Shown here piece by piece: positions 29,974 through 34,558 of a stretch of 34,558 nucleotides of DNA. The stretch's first letter is position 1; each line of letters starts with the position of its first letter. Below the pieces are notes generated by a model. The model saw nothing but the letters and a program-made list of their open reading frames with translations. It had not been told where the DNA came from and searched no databases. Source of the stretch: a virus. The position numbers and the translations under genes are program-made. The DNA lies in the IMG/VR virus record IMGVR_UViG_3300046169_000011, positions 1-34,558 of that record; one strand, written 5' to 3'.

Positions 29974-32050
29974 TAGGCTTCTCCTTGAGGGATTCCTTGA
30001 GGTCTTGGACCTTGACTTCCAATTCCGCCAGTCTCTTCAGAGTTTCTGAGAAGGCTTGGTTGACTTGCTCCATTGCTTCGTTGAATTGACGCTGTGTTAT
30101 CATTTTGTTTGCCTTGTTCTTTAACAGCTACTTCACGTTCTTTTAGTAACTGCTCTGATATTTTAAGACGCTTCTGAAACTCTTTGTCATCAGCATCTCC
30201 TGCTTTAAGATTAGCCGTAACTGCTTTAATACGGTCAATCTCAAGTTCCTGTGGTACAGCCTGAGCCTCTGTAGTAAGTTTCTGCGCTCTAGCTTGTGAT
30301 TCAATAGCCTGACCTTGTAGTGCCGCAGTCTGTGACTTCTGGAACTCAATCTGTGCTTGTTGAGCCGCCATAGCCATTTGCTGTGCTTCTGGGTTAGGCT
30401 GATTAGCTTGTTGTAGAGCCGCTACTAGTTCCTCACGGTTAGCCAAGTTCATGTTATCAACGATTGACATAATCAACTGTGAGTACATTGGGCTGTCTGG
30501 CTTCATAGTCTGTAGTAACTGTACAAGCTGTGTAACCTCATACTCACGGGCAATGATACCTAGACTGCTAGAAGTATGGAACTTGTAGTCCGCAACAGGA
30601 TAACGCTCAGGGTTAAACTGCATATAACGGTGTGCGGCTTTAGTTACGAATGGAATAAGGAATGATTCTTGGAAGTTAATTAGGGTACGCTTGTGACGCT
30701 TAATGATAGCACCGAGGCTCATAGAGATACCTGCGGCAGTAGCATCACCGTTGATTGAACCAGAGATACCCGCAGAGTCAATAGCACCTGTAGCTGTCTG
30801 TACCATCTTCTGTAGTTCATTAGCTTGTGCAAACGTAACCTGACTAACATTACCAAAGTTAAGAGGCTGTAGTACTTCTCTAGGTGAACCATTGGTTAGG
30901 ATAGTCTTACCTGCACGTACTTCTGGTCTAGCACCTCTAGGCATACGTGTAGCGTCCATAGCCATCATTGGGTGTATGGTCAATGCAAGAGCATCAATTC
31001 TAGGCTCGTATTTCAGCGTCTAACGCCTTTTGTGAGTTATACCCTTTCTCACATACCCCTCTGCCCCAGAAACGGCTAGGAACGACATCCCACGGGAATG
31101 TAACGACAGGTCTGTCACCCATCATGTATGGATTAGCTTCAGCCTTTAGTAGAGTACCGTCATTAGCAATAACAACGATAGCTTCTACGTAGTATGAATC
31201 ATCCTCTTCATTAGCGACTAGTTCTTCTACTTCTTCTGATTCTTCTTCTTCTGCTTGTGCCGCTTTTAATAAATGACGAGGTACTAATCCGTAGTATTTA
31301 GTCAAGCGTACTTTATCATCTTCATACACTGCTAAATCTTTATCTGGCTCAATGTCAAAGTCAGGAGCGGCTAGACCGACAACAACGTCACGGTAGACAC
31401 CCTGCTCTTGTAACTGCTCCACTAGGTGCGTAGGTACAAACTCATCTACTGCACAGCCTAGTGCTTCCTCTACTGATGTAGCTAGTGGGTCGATAAGGAA
31501 GTTCTGTGGCATTACTGGTCGTAGTTTAACACAGGTCTTGTCTACGATGTTTACACCCACTGCCGTTAAGTCTCCACCCATTACAGGTTGAGTAGCAGGT
31601 TGAAACTCTTTCTCTTCCTCTAGGACTACCTCAGCAATACCTGTACCAAATACAGCCGCATTGATAAGGCACTCAGCTACGCTCTTACGTACTTTATTCT
31701 TTTTGAAGTCTTTGTATAGAGTTTCACGTAGAAGGGCTATATCACGCTTCTCGTTGTCCGCTACGTCATCCTCAATGTCAAACCACTTACCACGACCAAA
31801 GGTTGCTTCCTCTAGTTCCGCAACGGATGACTCAACTGCTTGTTGTAGAGCAGGGGAGATAATCTTGGAGCGTTCGGACTGTCTAGTCTTGTCCTCTGCC
31901 GCCCACTGTCCACGCCAAAGGCGGTAGTACTCATCAAACTTATCTGCGTAGTTGGATTCAAAGTGATTACGCCAACCTTGACATTTATCAACGACCCATC
32001 CTTCAAGGTCCTTGTTCCAACGTAAACTCTTCTCTATCTTCTAGTAACAT
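29973..32050 (-). CDS. Portal (head-tail connector) protein, two +1 frame breaks
   Basis: Joined over two extra bases this is about 691 residues. The start ATG 32050 reads MLL, then needs a +1 shift at 32041 to reach the frame KSLRWNKDLEGWVVDKCQGW, which runs through SERSKIISPALQQAVESSVA and VMPQNFLIDP to KALDAEIRA. There TAG (31002-31000) interrupts; skipping one base continues RIDALALTIHPMMAMDATR and the rest. The C-terminal 150 residues are Gln/Ala-rich helical. Portals form the dodecameric ring through which terminase (encoded upstream) pumps DNA. Conserved sequence on both sides of each break argues that the protein is functional. Confidence 0.82.
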
Positions 32051-32051
32051 A

Positions 32052-33305
32052 TTAGTACCCTGTGTATGCGTCTAAAAATTCAAATTCTTCCTCTACATAA
32101 TCTGATGTGTAGGCTATGTTAGCCAGTTGGTCTATGTACGCCAACGAATCAATCAAGTCATCATGTACAAGCTGATTAGGGAATTGGAATAACTCATCTA
32201 AGAATGTAGCGTTCCATTCACCTTTGTTAAGTGTTATCTTACCGTGTTCAAACCTACCTTGTAAAGCCCAGACAACCCTGTCCGTTTTCTTTTTGTTACC
32301 GTGTGTAACTTCATCTATTCTAAAGAACCTATTGTTGGACTTCATTAAGTCTGAGATGTACGGAAGTACAGCGTTCTTTAACGCCCCTTTCTCAATCCCG
32401 ACAGCCACTGGACGATAGTCTCGTACAGCTTCAAAGATTTTTCTCGCAGTGGCTTCCACACCCCATCTACCATAAATGATGTCAGCGACCCACCAACCTT
32501 CTTCATTCGCTTTAACAACCGAGATGGCAGTTTGGTCAAGGCGTTTAGTCTTTGTCGTAGCTTTAGCCACATCAGCAAATCCTGCCAAGTCGACTGCAAT
32601 ATAGTAGCTACCTGCTTGAGGTTCTTCCTCACTAAATTTAACGTACTCTTCTTTGAATAACTCACTACCCTGCGCCTCAAATGATGCCATAAACTCCTGT
32701 CGGAAACTAAATGCGGACATAGAGTTCTTAGCCGCTTCAATCTCTTCAGGGTCTAGCAGTGGATTATCGTAGCTTGTAAAGTGATAACCTGCAAATGTTT
32801 TATCTTCACCGACACAAGCATACGTGTATAAATCATAAAAGTGATTACGTCCCATTGGCGTACCAATGAACAACGCATCACCCTTTTGGTCAGCCAGTGC
32901 AGGTCTAAGGATTTGTTCCCAGACCTCTGGCTTCATATCAGCGTACTCATCCATAACTAGGAACTTAAGACTGACACCACGCATGGTTTCTGGTCTATCT
33001 GCACCTTTGAGTGCTATGGTTGCACCGTTGACTAACTTTATCTGTAAATTATTAACATGACTAGAGGAGATTACAGGATGACCAATCTCTAGTAGGACTT
33101 GCCACATAATGTCCCTAGCCTGACCCTGAGTAGGGGCTACATAAAACACATGACCCTTCTCAGTTTGTAAAGCCCTGATGATTAACATCCAAGCGGCTAA
33201 CCTAGATTTACCTGTACGTCTACCTGCGGCTATGACCTTGAATCTAGTCTCATCTTCAAATACAGTTTGTTGCCACGGGAGTAACGAAACATTAAGTTCA
33301 GTCAC
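32052..33305 (-). CDS. Terminase large subunit (417 aa)
   Basis: Walker A GRRTGKS (residues 28-34) and Walker B FLVMDE (115-120, with catalytic Glu120) form the packaging ATPase. The C-terminal nuclease domain starts with YYIAVDLAGFAD and ends with HDDLIDSLAY. The protein docks on the portal, whose gene begins two bases downstream, and translocates and cuts DNA. It starts ATG 33305, immediately after the endolysin stop. Shorter than T7 gp19 (586 aa) but complete in motifs. Confidence 0.93.
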   Translation of the reverse strand: MTELNVSLLPWQQTVFEDETRFKVIAAGRRTGKSRLAAWMLIIRALQTEKGHVFYVAPTQGQARDIMWQVLLEIGHPVISSSHVNNLQIKLVNGATIALKGADRPETMRGVSLKFLVMDEYADMKPEVWEQILRPALADQKGDALFIGTPMGRNHFYDLYTYACVGEDKTFAGYHFTSYDNPLLDPEEIEAAKNSMSAFSFRQEFMASFEAQGSELFKEEYVKFSEEEPQAGSYYIAVDLAGFADVAKATTKTKRLDQTAISVVKANEEGWWVADIIYGRWGVEATARKIFEAVRDYRPVAVGIEKGALKNAVLPYISDLMKSNNRFFRIDEVTHGNKKKTDRVVWALQGRFEHGKITLNKGEWNATFLDELFQFPNQLVHDDLIDSLAYIDQLANIAYTSDYVEEEFEFLDAYTGY

Positions 33306-33662
33306 TTAGTAAGTCCACATTACAAAAGGGGTTGTATCGTCAGGATTGCGGATGTCAACATGGACAAAACTACGAGCAACTCCAATTCCCGTGAAACCCA
33401 ACTTGATAGCCTCCTCAACGATTTTGAAACGCTGTAGACCGTTGTTGACTTTAATATCCGCGGCAATGCCTTGTGCATGAGTTCCTGCTTTAGTTTTCTT
33501 GGCTTCAATAGGGTGTTCTGAATCTCTGTATCCTGACGTAATAATGAATGGGAAACCACAAGCCTCTCTCAGCTCATCTAATCTTTCAATGAACTCAGGC
33601 TTAATTTCGTTGTTACCTGTGTACTGACAAGCGAACTCTTGTCTAGTGAAGTACTTAGCCAT
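33306..33662 (-). CDS. M15-family peptidase, likely endolysin (118 aa)
   Basis: Residues SGYRDSEHP (43-51), His62 and Asp69 (GTHAQGIAAD) and His101 (FVHVDIR) form the zinc site of D-Ala-D-Ala carboxypeptidase / L-Ala-D-Glu endopeptidase-type M15 enzymes. No signal peptide is visible, so it would need the holins at 21604-22173 to reach the cell wall. It is placed between small and large terminase genes and overlaps the small one by eight bases. It likely cleaves peptidoglycan cross-bridges or stems at lysis. Confidence 0.88.
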   Translation of the reverse strand: MAKYFTRQEFACQYTGNNEIKPEFIERLDELREACGFPFIITSGYRDSEHPIEAKKTKAGTHAQGIAADIKVNNGLQRFKIVEEAIKLGFTGIGVARSFVHVDIRNPDDTTPFVMWTY

Positions 33663-34062
33663 CTATAGTTTCCCCTTCTAAGATGTCATCTTCTTCTTCG
33701 TTGTTTGACACCACCGTGGTCTCTCCACCAACTCCAGTAATGTTTATCTGTATTGCTGACTTCCCTGCGCCTTTGACAACATCCTTTTCAAATGCACCTA
33801 CAGGGACAATCCTATCAACAATTAGTTTCCAAGCGGCTGACTGATGCTTGTGGTCATCGTTAAGTGCCGCATCAAATATTGACTCCAACACTTTCCTTGA
33901 CTTAGGTGAGGTCAACATCCTACTCTTGTACTCGTTGATTATAGCCGCATCACCTTTGGGTCTACCTCTGGATAAACCAGTTGACCCTCTTTTTCTTGAC
34001 ACCACATCTGATTTCCGTGGTCTGCCCCTCCTCTTTTTAGGAGTAGCAGTATTATTGTCCAT
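33655..34062 (-). CDS. Terminase small subunit candidate with AT-hooks (135 aa)
   Basis: The first gene of the structural arm, with AAGGAGAG before ATG 34062. The N-terminal region has two AT-hook-like motifs, KKRRGRPRKS (residues 9-18) and SRGRPKG (about 31-37), which bind AT-rich minor groove, then helical segments (KSRKVLESIFDAALNDD, SAAWKLIVDRIVP) and an acidic tail. Position two genes upstream of the large terminase and DNA-binding character support a small terminase that recognises packaging DNA. Sequence family not otherwise confirmed. Confidence 0.72.
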   Translation of the reverse strand: MDNNTATPKKRRGRPRKSDVVSRKRGSTGLSRGRPKGDAAIINEYKSRMLTSPKSRKVLESIFDAALNDDHKHQSAAWKLIVDRIVPVGAFEKDVVKGAGKSAIQINITGVGGETTVVSNNEEEDDILEGETIDG

Positions 34063-34198
34063 AGGACTCTCCTTAAGTTATCTTAAGTATACTTAGGGAC
34101 GCGTTTAGTATTTAACTTTAAAGAATAATCATTAAAGAATAATATCTAAGACTACTTAAGTATCCTTAAGGCTTTAAATTAATCTATACTATAAGTAT
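34063..34198 (-). promoter_or_regulatory. AT-rich leader of the packaging genes with repeated operator-like motifs
   Basis: The ~130-nt leader between the promoter and the small terminase holds AAGTATACTT (34085-34094, palindrome), CTTAAGTATCCTTAAG (34155-34170) and, on the - strand, ATACTTAAGTAGTCTT (34163-34148), which matches the SSB leader with one mismatch. Another ATACTTAAGATAACTT copy lies at 34091-34076. The arrangement suggests repeated binding sites or a conserved leader element. Confidence 0.55.
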
Positions 34199-34227
34199 AT
34201 TATAGCATATTTAGAACTAAATGTCAA
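34199..34227 (-). promoter_or_regulatory. Perfect sigma70 promoter for the structural arm
   Basis: On the - strand TTGACA (34227-34222) and TATAAT (34204-34199) are 17 bases apart, an exact consensus match. The predicted start is near 34192, giving an AT-rich leader of about 130 nt before the small terminase gene. Confidence 0.9.
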
Positions 34228-34422
34228 GTACTTTATTAGCTTATTTAGACCCGCGGACTAACTTTTTAGTTCCATAACTAATAGTAATACTTTTGTCCTT
34301 TTGTATTAATAGTTGTCATACTTAAGTACCCGTCACAATACTTAAGGAAAACAATAACTTAGAGGATAAACCTCGGTTAATTCTTTTCTTTTAATTTTGG
34401 CTTTTATTGTATACAGGTGGAT
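34228..34422. other. Intergenic control region without genes
   Basis: I see no gene here. The region is AT-rich, with a bulged inverted repeat (GGACTA 34255-34260 / TAGTTCC 34267-34273), two CTTAAG sites 20 bases apart (34321-34326, 34341-34346) and T-rich tracts on the + strand. It continues across the circle closure into the GC-rich repeat tract at 60-230 and could include a replication origin. Confidence 0.5.
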
Positions 34423-34558
34423 ACTACATAAGATTACACACGTACACGCGCCCCCCCGCCCCCGCGGAAATAGTGGGATTGACATTTGCAAGCCTCGGGA
34501 ATCCATAGGCAAACAAGCGGGCAGGTACGCCTACGGGCAAGCGTGTGTATACGTGCGG
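34423..34558. repeat. Terminal redundancy, right copy
   Basis: This is the right copy of the first 135 bases, one base longer because its first C run is seven C instead of six. The run discrepancy shows that homopolymer length is uncertain in at least one copy, which matters when judging the frameshifts elsewhere in the window. Confidence 0.9.

Noticed and set aside
1-34558. Temperate lifestyle or integrated prophage
   Set aside because: No integrase, excisionase, repressor or att-like repeats with host genes were found, and the ends are terminally redundant.

Overview
The window looks like one complete, circularly closed genome of a lytic, short-tailed (T7-like, podovirus-type) phage, probably of an aquatic or marine proteobacterium. 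The first 135 bases reappear as the last 136 (34423-34558), with one C more in a homopolymer, so the unit is about 34.42 kb. It carries a T7-type replication set (gp2.5-like ssDNA-binding protein, gp4-like primase-helicase, family A DNA polymerase, endonuclease I) plus a B12-dependent class II ribonucleotide reductase. I see no phage RNA polymerase, integrase or repressor. This combination is known from marine podoviruses such as roseophage SIO1 and the cobaviruses; the exact lineage and host are inference.

Layout. (1) 34063-703 across the closure is a gene-poor control region: a consensus sigma70 promoter firing left into the packaging genes, a GC-rich CA/CG repeat tract, and a second promoter with an A-tract UP element firing right into a ~350-nt structured leader. 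(2) 704-3920 holds small early genes on the + strand: a frame-broken protein with the C-terminal signature of a phage C39-like family, two tandem paralogues, and a string of tiny overlapping genes, probably for host takeover. (3) 4114-12282 is the + strand replication and nucleotide module: SSB, primase-helicase, polymerase, three nucleases, a DUF3310 protein and the ribonucleotide reductase. (4) A shared hairpin terminator at 12290-12314 separates this from the - strand structural arm. (5) 34062 down to 12315 (- strand): small terminase, M15 endolysin, large terminase, portal, four tiny lysine-rich proteins, scaffold, major capsid protein, S74 tail fibre, holins, a repeat-rich virion protein, tail adaptor and nozzle, and three internal virion (ejection) proteins.

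Transcription probably relies on host RNA polymerase. Four TTGnnn-N17-TAtant promoters head the leader/early genes, the replication module, the packaging genes and the scaffold/capsid genes, and a near-identical AT-rich motif (ATACTTAAGTARTCTT) recurs in two of the leaders.

A striking feature is the number of broken frames in essential genes: primase-helicase (two), polymerase (one), portal (two), the 704-1118 gene (three) and one in-frame TAA in a duplicated gene. Nearly all need one base to be skipped (+1), several exactly at a stop codon. Sequencing or assembly insertions are the simplest explanation, supported by the C-run mismatch between the terminal copies, but two sites resemble the +1 recoding site of prfB and should be checked in reads. 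Calls were made by eye from sequence and remembered family motifs; no search was run.
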